From Notospermus geniculatus (taxonomy: Eukaryota; Nemertea; Pilidiophora; Heteronemertea; Lineidae), in contig NMRB01000154.1 of NCBI GenBank assembly GCA_002633025.1, positions 525,750-589,749 on the forward strand: a stretch of 64,000 nucleotides of DNA, read 5' to 3'. Positions 47,045 to 56,150 of this stretch are shown here, piece by piece. Numbering within the stretch: position 1 is the first letter of the stretch; the number at the start of each line of letters is the position of its first letter. The notes under the pieces were generated by a model that did no database searches, was not told where the DNA came from, and saw nothing but the letters and a program-made list of their open reading frames with translations. The position numbers and the translations under genes were made by a program.

Positions 47045-47599
47045 GGGTGTGATAAATTTTGCAGATTTTGATAAATTATGACGATTGTTTTTCTATACAA
47101 ATTTCCATTGACTCGGTCGGATCTGAATGCAGCCATATTAGTCAATTCCCATTGTATCATATTCCGCGCGATTTTTTCCCTGTGGTACCTTCTGACCGCA
47201 GGTGTCAGATATCTCCCGTCGTACAGCACCAGAGGTGAAATGGTCACGGCTGTCTGGATCAATACTCGGCAGATTATCTTGTAGTATGTCACATTAAGAC
47301 AATGGTAATATTGGTGGAGGTAACGATTTCTGGCCTTGACTGCATGTAAAGCTTCATTCGGGAGAAGTCGTATATGTATGTTGATGATGGTGAATCAACG
47401 GTTTGCCGTTCAATCTAGCAGTCTCCGCCGTCCACATCCTTGCACAGTGAGATGATTCAGCTCGTTAAAGGCCTTTGTTTCTGCCAAGGTGCAAGGGATT
47501 TCAACTTTTCAAAAAAGTTACCAACAACCCAGGGGTACATCAGATTATTTAGCTCCCAGAACTACTGTAGTGCGGTGTGTCTGTTGTCCATCACCATCA

Positions 47600-47790
47600 G
47601 ACTTCAAATATGGCCACCAGGCAGCCATCTTGGAAATGGCCTTATATGGCCCATGTCTCACAAACTGCCACAGCTAGAATGTTTTGACTGCAAGTGTACC
47701 ATATCTGGGCACCACTGTGTGTACAACAAATTTCGGCACAATCTGACATTAAATATGGCCGCCAGTCGGCCATCTTGAAAATTTGGCTCC
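47600..47790. repeat. Paired ATGGCCGCC motifs
   Basis: AAATATGGCCACCAGGCAGC at 47604 and AAATATGGCCGCCAGTCGGC at 47752 are each followed by CATCTTGRAAAT. They lie about 148 bp apart in the same orientation. This motif is a common dispersed repeat end; its class is unknown. Confidence 0.45.
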
Positions 47791-48434
47791 AGCTGATATA
47801 CAAAAATGTATAATTTTGCATGGAAATGGTTAAGAGCGTTGACAGATGAAATTTTGATGATTCCAAAAATATCAAATGGCCATCCTCCGGTGTTTTCTGC
47901 CCTTATGCCGAAACCATTATCAGGGGATCGTCTTGTCTTATCCTACAGGAACTCAACAACTGTTGCCGAGTCCCCTGGGGTCATCATATTCCATCCTGGA
48001 CATTTCCGCCAACCACCTGATACATGGTCATTGTCATGGTAACGGACTATGATTTTAAAGTGATTATACCCTTGGTGGTATTTATCCCAATATTATCTTG
48101 TACGATGTGAACTTGGATTGAAGGTTATTTAGCCCCTGGTGCTCATTTGGCAATTAGTTGTGCGTCTGCCTATTATGATCTTGATGAACTTTATTTGCAA
48201 ATTTCTTGAAAGTGTCTTTCAGGTGTAAAGGTGTTCATACAAGCACAGGTGGAAAAATATGTGGGGAAAGTTCAAATAGGAGGGAAAATGGGGAACAAAG
48301 TCTTAGAAATTTCTCTACAGTTGAAAATTCTCAGCTTCTGATGGCTTTTAAAAGGTGATTGGAGTTATGGTACATATTGGCTGATCAAACAATTCAGCAA
48401 GGTCAAAAAGGTTTCTGGAGGAAAAGTATTTTTC
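47791..48434. other. Non-coding stretch
   Basis: No supported feature. Confidence 0.3.
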
Positions 48435-48522
48435 GTAGGCGGTACCATTATTGCATGTAGGTGGCACCATCATTGCCTGTAGGCGGCACCATCATTACGT
48501 GTAGTTGGTGCCATCATGGCCT
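48435..48522. repeat. 22-bp tandem repeat, four copies
   Basis: GTAGGCGGCACCATCATTGC-type units start at 48435, 48457, 48479 and 48501, an exact 22-bp period with a few substitutions. GGCACC/GGTGCC forms alternate. Confidence 0.85.
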
Positions 48523-49510
48523 GGATGGAAATCACTGCCTGCTGCCTCTTTAATGTTGAGAAGGCTGTAATACAATGTTGTTTGTCACCGGAAGGCAGAC
48601 TTCGTTGAATGGTAGGCGATGTGATGAAGTGTTTCGGCGAATTGTTAGTTGCAATTTTTCAATCGCCGGTGTCTGTAGTAAAACTTCAGAGCATTTTTCA
48701 TCCTCTAAACATACTACTTCGATTACTTGTGGATTACTTGCTCGCCCAATTTTTCCCATTTCGACAAATGTGTCAAGCGTATAAAGTCCATTAGTTCTCC
48801 CCAGCTACAACCTGTTGAGTTGCACTTTACTCCGTTGTCATAGTTACGGGGCACAACAAGTGTCCATCTAGAAGTTTCTGCCACGATCTCGAACACGTCT
48901 TCTTGGGAAACGGCTAATTGGCCGACAAGACTTCCAGTGGTTGTTGGTGTAATTGACGTTTGTCATCTCATTGGCAGATAAGATGGACGAGTCTTTAATT
49001 AATTGATAATGGGCTTTTGTTCCGAGTCTGAAGACTAGATAGTGTTTCCAGGTACACATAATAAAGTGATTGGATGGCATGTTCACTTTATCACGTCTGC
49101 CGACTGCGAGGGTACCGGTACCTTTACCATTTTCCAAGGCCTACTAATGAGGAAGTTGCAAACTGCTGCCACTTGGTGGCGCTGTGAGTGGCTGCACCTC
49201 GTTTTCCGATGTTTGTCCCTGTGGCAAGGTCGTTGTCACGGAAACCAGCTTGACTTTTATCCCAGCGTTTGTACCAAAGACGTTAAAAACACGGCAAAGC
49301 AATGCAATGTCACGATGTCCTTGACGCAGTGGAACAGGGACAAAACGTTGAAAAAAAGGTAGGTACAACCGCTCAATGCTTCCAAGTGGCAGTAGTTTAT
49401 AGGTTCCTCGTAAAGGAAAGTTCTGAGATGACACCCGTAGCAGATACAAATGCTCAGCCATCACAACACAAACTGAGAACCGGGAGAGGTTTTTGCGAGA
49501 ACTACTCCTC
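48523..49510. other. Non-coding stretch
   Basis: No supported gene. Open frames on both strands near 48550-49470 overlap each other and have no splice context. Confidence 0.35.
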
Positions 49511-49619
49511 GGGCCATATTCATAAAACTACTTAAGTCTAAGTGTGATACTTATCTTTTGTGTTGAACAAAGGATAAGTGCCACACTTTAGACTTAAGTA
49601 GTTTTATGAACATAGACCC
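49511..49619. mobile_element. Palindromic element (109 bp)
   Basis: GGGCCATATTCATAAAACTA at the left and TAGTTTTATGAACATAGACCC at the right pair with few mismatches. Pairing continues through CTTAAGTCTAA and GATAAGT/ACTTATC to a loop near 49565. The end motif recurs singly at 11115, 31786 and 32523. Confidence 0.75.
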
Positions 49620-50280
49620 AGGACTTCTTCGACCTTAGGTACACCAAACAAAAAATTGTGCTCTTCACCACTGCCATTTTGGTTGCATTCCAGGTGGCCT
49701 CCTGGCATTATAATGATAAAATCAGTTATTCTGGCTGTGTTACTTGATGACTTTACCCCGTCATCACATGAAGTCCTCTAGAGCATGGCCTTGATTTATC
49801 CAATTTAATCTCAAAATGGGTTCTTCTATATTTAATCAACTGAAAAAGAAAATTTGCATGTTGAAACTGGTTGCCAAGGTTGTTCAATTAAGTTTCTGTA
49901 ATATGGTCTAAGACTTGTGACCAATGCCACCCTACCCTAGCAAAAAATTAGTGGTCTTCTCAGGCAACAATTTCGAAATTTCCCTCTTATGCTAGTAGCA
50001 CATTTTATCGTTTCATTGCATGCAATTTTCGTGGTTGCCAAAAAATGGCCAAGTGTGCGGTGGCTGGCAACGACCACTCACCGCGGAAATTATGTGGTGA
50101 CAACGAGTTGCCGAAAATCAAACCAATTTGATTTCTCACCACAAAAATGCTGCTGACTGTGGCCAAAGAACCACTGAGTGGTGAAGTGTGCTGCGAACCG
50201 GCAACCACCACAGAATTTGCCGGCCACAAAAATTGCTTTCATGAACAACAAAAGTGGTGAAGTGTGGTACATATAGCTCT
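49620..50280. other. Non-coding stretch
   Basis: No supported gene. 50020-50260 contains repeated short ACCACT and TGGTGA motifs without clear periodicity. Confidence 0.35.
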
Positions 50281-50486
50281 AAGCCAACAGCACACCAGGC
50301 GATATCACAAGCGATCAAAATTGGCTGTTGACGCCAGGTGTGCGCTGGGACGTATAGTCTTCCCAACAATGCTCACCCAATATCAAATAATACCAAAACC
50401 GATATCGCCAAGTCTGTGGTGGTTGGTGAGAAGATCAGTGGTGATTCGATCGCTTGTGACATTGTCTGGTGTGCTGCTAGCTTTTG
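50281..50486. mobile_element. GATATCGC TIR family, 206-bp copy 2
   Basis: Starts AAGCCAACAGCACACCAGGC and GATATCACAAGCGATC; ends GATCGCTTGTGAC then CTGGTGTGCTGCTAGC. The interior carries an inverted inner motif (CCGATATCGCC at 50400) and a GCTGTTGACGCCAGGTG block shared with the copy at 54240. Confidence 0.8.
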
Positions 50487-51585
50487 GGTATGACCTGTTG
50501 CTGCTAAGACGTGTTCATGTTGCAGTCGTGGCCTCCAGTTTGCGCAGTGGATGCTGACCATCCACTTCCGTAATCCAATTATCTGTAATGACCAGCGCGA
50601 AAGCTATAGTTACTGGTCATTTGGTGCACGTTATGGCTTTTGCCGGGCTGATACCATGTCTGATGATGGTAACATTAGAGAGAAGAAACTTAGGATGTTA
50701 GTGTCAAAGCTGAGAGAAGATCGGATAATCGCCTCACAGATCATGTGACAGGTTTTATGTCGGTTAATCGGTGCGTGTTTGACATGCAATTAGGAGAATC
50801 GATATGTTGATCATAAAGTTAAACATTGATCAATTTATATAATTAGAGGAGACCAATTAAGGTGAAATTGATTGACATTGATGACATCTGCAATTATTGT
50901 CATCGATGGTTAAAAATATTGAGTTGCGAGCTGAGCACCTAATGATATGGCATTATTATCCCTACCGAACGAAGTAGAGAAACCCCTGTGTGTCCGTCCA
51001 TCAGTCTGTGCATCCATTTGTCGGTGCATGTGTCAGTCCATCCGTCCGAATCCCTTCCGGTCTTAAATGTTGCAACGAAGTCAGATTTTATGACTATAGA
51101 TGAGATCAAAACTTCTAATTAGGTCATTGCCATGGATAATTCGCGCATGCGCATTTTGCCGTTTTCTTTGGTCCAAGCCGGAAGTCGAAGTTTTAATGGC
51201 TTTCAACGAAGGATTTGCCGGTGGGTCGCACATTTTGCCGTTTTCTGTGGCCTTTTCGCCCAGCTTTATGTTTATAAGTGTGTGGGTCCTCGAGATAATC
51301 ACCTGGTGCTTCTGAAAATCGTTACCATCATGAAAATCGGGTGAGATTTACAGAAAAATTCGCCCAGGTTGGGTCTCCGAATGGACAAAAATGGCGATGC
51401 ACGTGGCCGGTCGATCGCGAATTTACCCCATTCTTCGCTCAACCTTTGGGAAACCAGCGGGGAAACCAGTGATTTTTCCGTTCCTCAACTGTTACCAGAC
51501 CCGTTCACAGTGTAATTANCGAGGGGAAATGCGAGTGTCTACGGAAATTGCCGAGCAGTTGCCTTCGGAAGTTCCGAATGCAAAC
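50487..51585. other. Non-coding stretch with CATC/GTCC-rich tract
   Basis: 50990-51060 is rich in TCCGTCCATC/TCAGTCCATC-type repeats. An N at 51519 lies 67 bases before the long inverted repeat. No gene is supported. Confidence 0.4.
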
Positions 51586-52080
51586 CACAGGCGGTCGTCT
51601 AGACGGGCACCAGTTTACTACAATGCCTACGCCCCTACCCATGCATGACGTCATGACGCCCTGCCCTGTACACACACAATCAAGAAAGGCCGGTCACAAA
51701 AAAAATACACCCACAAACTCATCAAGATTTCGATAACTTCAAACCTGCCAATTCGCTTATCAGGCGATCAAATGAGTGTTTAGTCCTTACTTCATCAACT
51801 CATATGGTTGTCACAGCGTAATGTTCCTCAGAAAGATGGAAATAGTAGCGATGAAGTGGACTGACACAAACATGACAAAACCTCTCCCCAAAATGTTGAC
51901 GATTTCCTCGTTCGGCGACAGGTTTGAAGTTATCGAAATCTTGATGAGTTTGTGGGTGTATTTTTTTTGTGACCGGCCTTTCTTGATTGTGTGTGTACAG
52001 GGCAGGGCGTCATGACGTCATGCATGGGTAGGGGCGTAGGCATTGTAGTAAACTGGTGCCCGTCTAGACGACCGCCTGTG
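51586..52080. repeat. Perfect 162-bp-arm inverted repeat
   Basis: Arms 51586-51747 and 51919-52080 are reverse complements with no mismatch that I could find. They surround a 171-bp unique loop. The arms include GCATGACGTCATGAC and CCGTCTAGACG palindromes and CACAAAAAAAATACACCCAC. Either arm read 5' to 3' (left arm on +, right arm on -) gives the same open frame, an automatic result of the repeat. Exact identity implies a very recent duplication, ongoing conversion or an assembly error. Confidence 0.9.
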
Positions 52081-52229
52081 TTCTGACCTATAACTTTGCA
52101 ACTTGAAGGCAGATTTTGGGTCAGTGTTTTCAGGGAAGGTGTTTGAGCAGTCAAAGATGTGTCGTGCACTATCTATACCCGTCATGATAGTATCTTTGAC
52201 ATTGACCCTGTGACTCGGCTCACGACATT

Positions 52230-52300
52230 TCAATGAAGGCAACTTTCGTTTGGTGGGATTTGCACATCTTTGCATTGCTCTTGTTTTGAATTGGCATGCT
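52230..52300 (+). repeat. Dispersed repeat, copy 2
   Basis: GAAGGCAACTTTCGTTTGGT and the next bases match 20170-20200. Flanking sequence differs except for the following TTGCTCTTGTT block. Confidence 0.55.
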
Positions 52301-52704
52301 CTGCATATACTTTTGGTGCTCCCAGTCCCAGGGGCGGTCCAGGATTCCAGTAGAAACACCTTATACGATTTACTCGGAATAAACCCTCAGAAATTCCAAA
52401 TTTCCCAATGGCATTACCTCTGAGGAGGAATTGTTTGACCTCTGGTTAGTCAGGATCTAAGAAGCCACACAAAACATGATATGACAGGGTCCCACACGCC
52501 TGAGTCACCCGTCCCTGTCAGACTCGTCTTGTGATGTAACACGTATCTGCTGCAACTCTTGATTCACTGATGGAGAATTGATTTACTGGATGAGAGAGAT
52601 GCTGATGAGGATGATACAATTGAGAGGAATTATTGTCATCTGCTCCCCGTCCACGTGGATGATGGGTCATCAGAGTTATTGAAGGGTGCTGTCCTGTGGA
52701 ATGG

Positions 52705-52860
52705 GGTCAGATTGGTGCAGTGAAAACATCAGCACCTGTCACCCCTGTGGTTGCGGGTTCAGTCCCCAGTTGGAGCCATTCTTCATGTGGTAGAAGGGAC
52801 GACTCTCAATACAGGGTTGCTCTGGGCATTCTGCTGTAAATTTATTTACCCAGTAGTTTA
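52705..52860 (+). mobile_element. tRNA-derived SINE-like unit
   Basis: Head TTGGTGCAGTGAAAAC (A-box-like), then GCGGGTTCAGTCCCC (B-box-like), followed by TTCATGTGGTAGAAGGG and GCTCTGGGCATTCTGC, a degenerate form of the family tail. The next unit lies head to tail with it. Confidence 0.6.
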
Positions 52861-52869
52861 TACAGCCAA

Positions 52870-53060
52870 TAATGCTGTATTTGCCATTTTCAGCTGTCAA
52901 CTCCATGTTTTTAATGGCGTCACCATTGACACCTCACAGCAGCTCCCAGGTTCAAATCCTGCCTGGGCTGTACAGGATTAATCATCTCAGGACACTGACT
53001 TTATCATGGACCCAAGAACTGAGCTTTGTACAGGAGAATGGGGACCCGATATACAGCTAA
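52870..53060 (+). mobile_element. Second SINE-like unit in tandem
   Basis: CCAGGTTCAAATCCTGCCTG is a good B-box-like motif. The region continues through GGACACTGACTTTATC and GTACAGGAGAATGGGG. It is more diverged than the preceding unit. Confidence 0.4.
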
Positions 53061-53824
53061 CTTTTGAACGGTGGGATTTACATCCCATAAATGTATTTCT
53101 ATTTCATATTTCATAAATGTATTACCAACAGATAGAAAATGAAATAGAAATCGGGTTTCTAAGGTGAAAGACATTGCTTCCTACCAGAATCGAACCCACG
53201 GACCCTCGCATTTAGGCATCAATCGCCAGCACTGAGAAACAACAGATAGAAACCAACAGATAGAAACATGGTGCCTCAGAAGCAGGCACGCATGTTCTTA
53301 ATTGTTTTCAGTAGTTATGTAATAACAGAAATGGCTTTTTCATCTTAATTAACACAAAATTGTTCAAAATACATAAAAATGCCATTTTCAATTACGCAAC
53401 TCGTCAAAAACTACAAAAAAACTTGCTTATTTGGTTACGAGGCACCAATCTACATTCTTCAGAGATATAAAAAATGCCAAAAAATTGCTGTTATCCAAAA
53501 AGTACCACTTCTCAGAAAATTGGGGTTTTGGATCCAGGCTATGAACTTTGTTATGTCAACTTTCTTTACTGACATCCAGGTGTCTGGCCTGGACATTCAT
53601 ACTGGCCTGCCACCTGTTCTTTCAAAGCAGAACTGAAGTTACTTTGGTGCATTGACAGAGGGGAACTGCAATAGTGACAAATAAATGAGTTGCAAATATA
53701 GAAGGGGAATGCTATTGGAAAAGTGACAAATGAATGTTAGTTGTAATGTCACGTACATGAAAGTACATTCACTCCCTAAAAACTGCAGTAGACACTCAGA
53801 ACACAGAGCCTTGCTGTTTTCCAG
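53061..53824. other. Non-coding stretch
   Basis: Contains ATTTCTATTTCAT and ATGAAATAGAAAT as an inverted pair near 53096-53148. A minus-strand B-box-like motif (GGGTTCGATTC at about 53185-53195) suggests one more SINE remnant. CAACAGATAGAAA occurs three times between 53129 and 53270. Confidence 0.4.
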
Positions 53825-53967
53825 TCCATCTAAATGTCTGCTACTTCAGTTCAGTTTTCTGCCAAGAGATGTCAACACTGCAGCTCTGGGCAACCTTGAT
53901 TTAACAGCCCCAACTCATGATGAACAGAAGGCCCAACAGTCAAAGTCTGAAGATGTGCTAGATACTG
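53825..53967 (+). CDS. Candidate internal exon, unknown protein
   Basis: CCTTGCTGTTTTCCAG is a good acceptor at 53809-53824, and ACTG|GTAAGC is a strong donor at 53967/53968. The frame between them is open for 47 codons and includes LPRDVNTAALGNLDL and HDEQKAQQSKSEDV, an acidic, Gln/Ser-rich reading typical of a linker rather than a fold. Further acceptors inside (CTTCAG, GTTCAG) could give a shorter exon. No family is recognised. Confidence 0.35.
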
Positions 53968-54239
53968 GTAAGCTTACCTATAATTTGGGGGGTATCCCTA
54001 AACTTTTATCTACTGTAGCTTGCACTACATTGTTGAATTCTCATACGGGTGTGGTACTTCATGATGTGTTGTCTTGGGGGGAAAACTTCTCCAGAGAAAA
54101 GCCTTAAAGGGGGCATTTCTGAAATGTCCTAGAGCTCGAGATTTTTGAGACAGGGGCCTTATGACCGCTAGCCAGTGACCTGAGTCCGTAGACACTGCGG
54201 CTAACCTGCACCACGTTTTCACAAAGCATTTGTAAATCG
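53968..54239. other. Short non-coding stretch
   Basis: No supported feature. Confidence 0.3.
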
Positions 54240-54541
54240 GGCAGCCCACCATGTGACGTGGGGGGCGATATCGCAAGCATTCTGATCGCCACTGAGCAAA
54301 ATTGGCTGTTGATGCGAGGTGAGTGCCGGAGAGTGATGCGCAGACTCCACTCGCCAGTGATGATCGTCCAGTATCAAACTGGTTTGATTTTGTGGCAAGA
54401 GGAATCGCTTGTCACTGAGCATATCGGCAAGCATCTGACAAAGAAAAACAATATCACCAAGCCTGCAGTGGCTGGCGAGAATCGGTGGGAATCCAATCCC
54501 ATGTAACATTGCCCTCACCTTGCCTGGTGTGCTGCCCCCTC
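54240..54541. mobile_element. GATATCGC TIR family, 302-bp copy 3
   Basis: Left GGCGATATCGCAAGC, right TGCCTGGTGTGCTGCC. The interior shares AAAATTGGCTGTTGA with copy 2 and has extra sequence, including a second internal GCATATCGGCAAGC motif. It is the longest and most diverged member. Confidence 0.7.
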
Positions 54542-54669
54542 AAGATTCGCAGATTTTTGGTGGTTTCCTATACAATGTAATTTCGCTGTCCTGGTCCATT
54601 GAGATCTGGATAAAAAAACTGAGAATTTACATTTACTGAGGCTGAATGGGTGAATGTCATCCAGTCCTG

Positions 54670-54786
54670 ATCCTAGCCCAAGCCCTAACCCTAACCCTAA
54701 CCCTGACCCCCAACCCTTGTCACTGACCCCTACCCTAATCCTAAACATAGTCCTGACCCTAACCGTCAACGCTAACCACCCTAACT
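54670..54786. repeat. Degenerate telomere-like array (CCCTAA)
   Basis: CCCTAACCCTAACCCTAACC at about 54683 is followed by diverged units (CCCTGACCCC, CCCTACCCTAATCC, CCCTAACC) to about 54786. TTAGGG is the telomere repeat of most animal phyla other than arthropods and nematodes. The short, degenerate form inside unique sequence argues for an interstitial array. Confidence 0.7.
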
Positions 54787-55256
54787 CCATAACCTGGGTA
54801 CACTGGTTTAGACGACATTAACAGTTTGTGCTTTACTGAGTAGGTTGCATGAATCTTGTGTGCACTTTCCACAAGAAGTATAGTTCACACAAGCCACTCA
54901 TCCGGCATATTTTGTCTCTGAGCCAAGTTTACTGCACACAAAACAAGAAACCTCAGTGAAAGAAATTATTTCTGGTTCTTTGATGTAAACACATTACTTT
55001 ACGTTCTTATGCTCGTTTGCGAATGAAGTGTTACAAATGGTGATTTATATCATCACATCAGTTAACAGCATCAATGGTGCTGTATACATTGACGATCACT
55101 GTGGAATTTTTATTAAAGGTCACCTCAACCCATTTGATAGGCGAGATTTGGCCCTTTGGCAAAATCTTGCTTATGCAGCAAGTCAAAAATTATTTAACCC
55201 TTTTGCTGTGGCAGCAACTTTTCAAGAGTTGCCATCTATCTGAAAATTGCACAACT
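54787..55256. other. Non-coding stretch
   Basis: No supported feature. Confidence 0.3.
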
Positions 55257-55490
55257 AAAGCCACCAGCATAGGCAATATCGCAAGCGTTCTACTTGCCAT
55301 TGATCTTCTTGCCAGCCATTGCAGACTAGGCGATATTGGCTTTGGAATTGTTTGATATTGGGCGAACATTGCTGGTGAGAGGATTCCACACATTGCTGTC
55401 CAGCGCAAAAACAGCAATCAGCTGATTTGCAATTGGCAGCAATGTTCAGCCGATTTGCGATCAGATCACTTGTGGTATCACCTAGGGTCG
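55257..55490. mobile_element. GATATCGC TIR family, about 234-bp copy 4
   Basis: Left AAGCCACCAGCATAGGCAAT and ATCGCAAGCG; right GATCACTTGTGGTATCACC. Its interior GCAGACTAGGCGATATTG matches copy 1 at 31019-31037, and GGATTCCACACATTGCTGTC also aligns with copy 1. The right end is decayed. Confidence 0.65.
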
Positions 55491-56084
55491 TATGCACCAA
55501 ACGAAGATTATCTTGAACTCAGGTTGAGCCACAACATTTTCATGCGCACATGAAGTGACTTGGCCATGACTTGCTGTGTGCATCAGCAGCAACAAAAGGG
55601 TTATGCTGAACATTTAAGTGAAAGAACCAAACAGCAGGGCCCAAGTCAACATCAATTTGAAAAAAAGTCTTTTAAATTCAAAAATTTGACAGTCAGTTAC
55701 ACTCGTGTCCAATAGAGATGTATCTTTGTGACTGAGCTAGGGCCCCTTGGATCCACGCCCAGCAGTGAACATCAATTTGGTATTTTGACGAAGCCAGCCT
55801 GAAGTACCTGTTCATGCTTAATTAGAATTCAAATGAAAGTTAAATATTTGTTATCATTCTTGTGCCCATCACATGTCCTCTTCATGTCATATTGAACTAG
55901 AACAAACTACCGGACATTTTGCGGCCTATTTACCTCGGCTCTTCAACTTTGGGTGCGTGGATTGACTCATCGTTTGTATTCATATGGATATAATGTAAAA
56001 ATTATTGATTGCAAAATACCACTAAAATTGCCAACTTGATGAGGGGTCTAGCTTCATTCCTCTGATGTTTGGATTGGTTGTTGG
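55491..56084. other. Non-coding stretch
   Basis: No supported feature. Confidence 0.3.
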
Positions 56085-56150
56085 ATGCCAGACTGGTGTA
56101 GTGGAAACATCTCACCTGTCACCTCTGAAGGTATGGGGTTCAATTCCCAG
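56085..56150 (+). mobile_element. SINE head with clear A and B boxes
   Basis: TGGTGTAGTGG at 56094-56104 matches the RNA polymerase III A box, and GGTTCAATTCC at 56137-56147 matches the B box. They are 32 nt apart, as in tRNA genes. No cloverleaf with a proper acceptor stem was found and the family tail is missing on the right, so this is a SINE head and not a tRNA gene. It abuts the truncated integrase of the BEL element at 56151. Confidence 0.65.

Noticed and set aside
51391-52359. Matching frames on both strands (GGRLDGHQFTT)
   Set aside because: Identity follows automatically from the perfect inverted repeat; it is not evidence of two genes.
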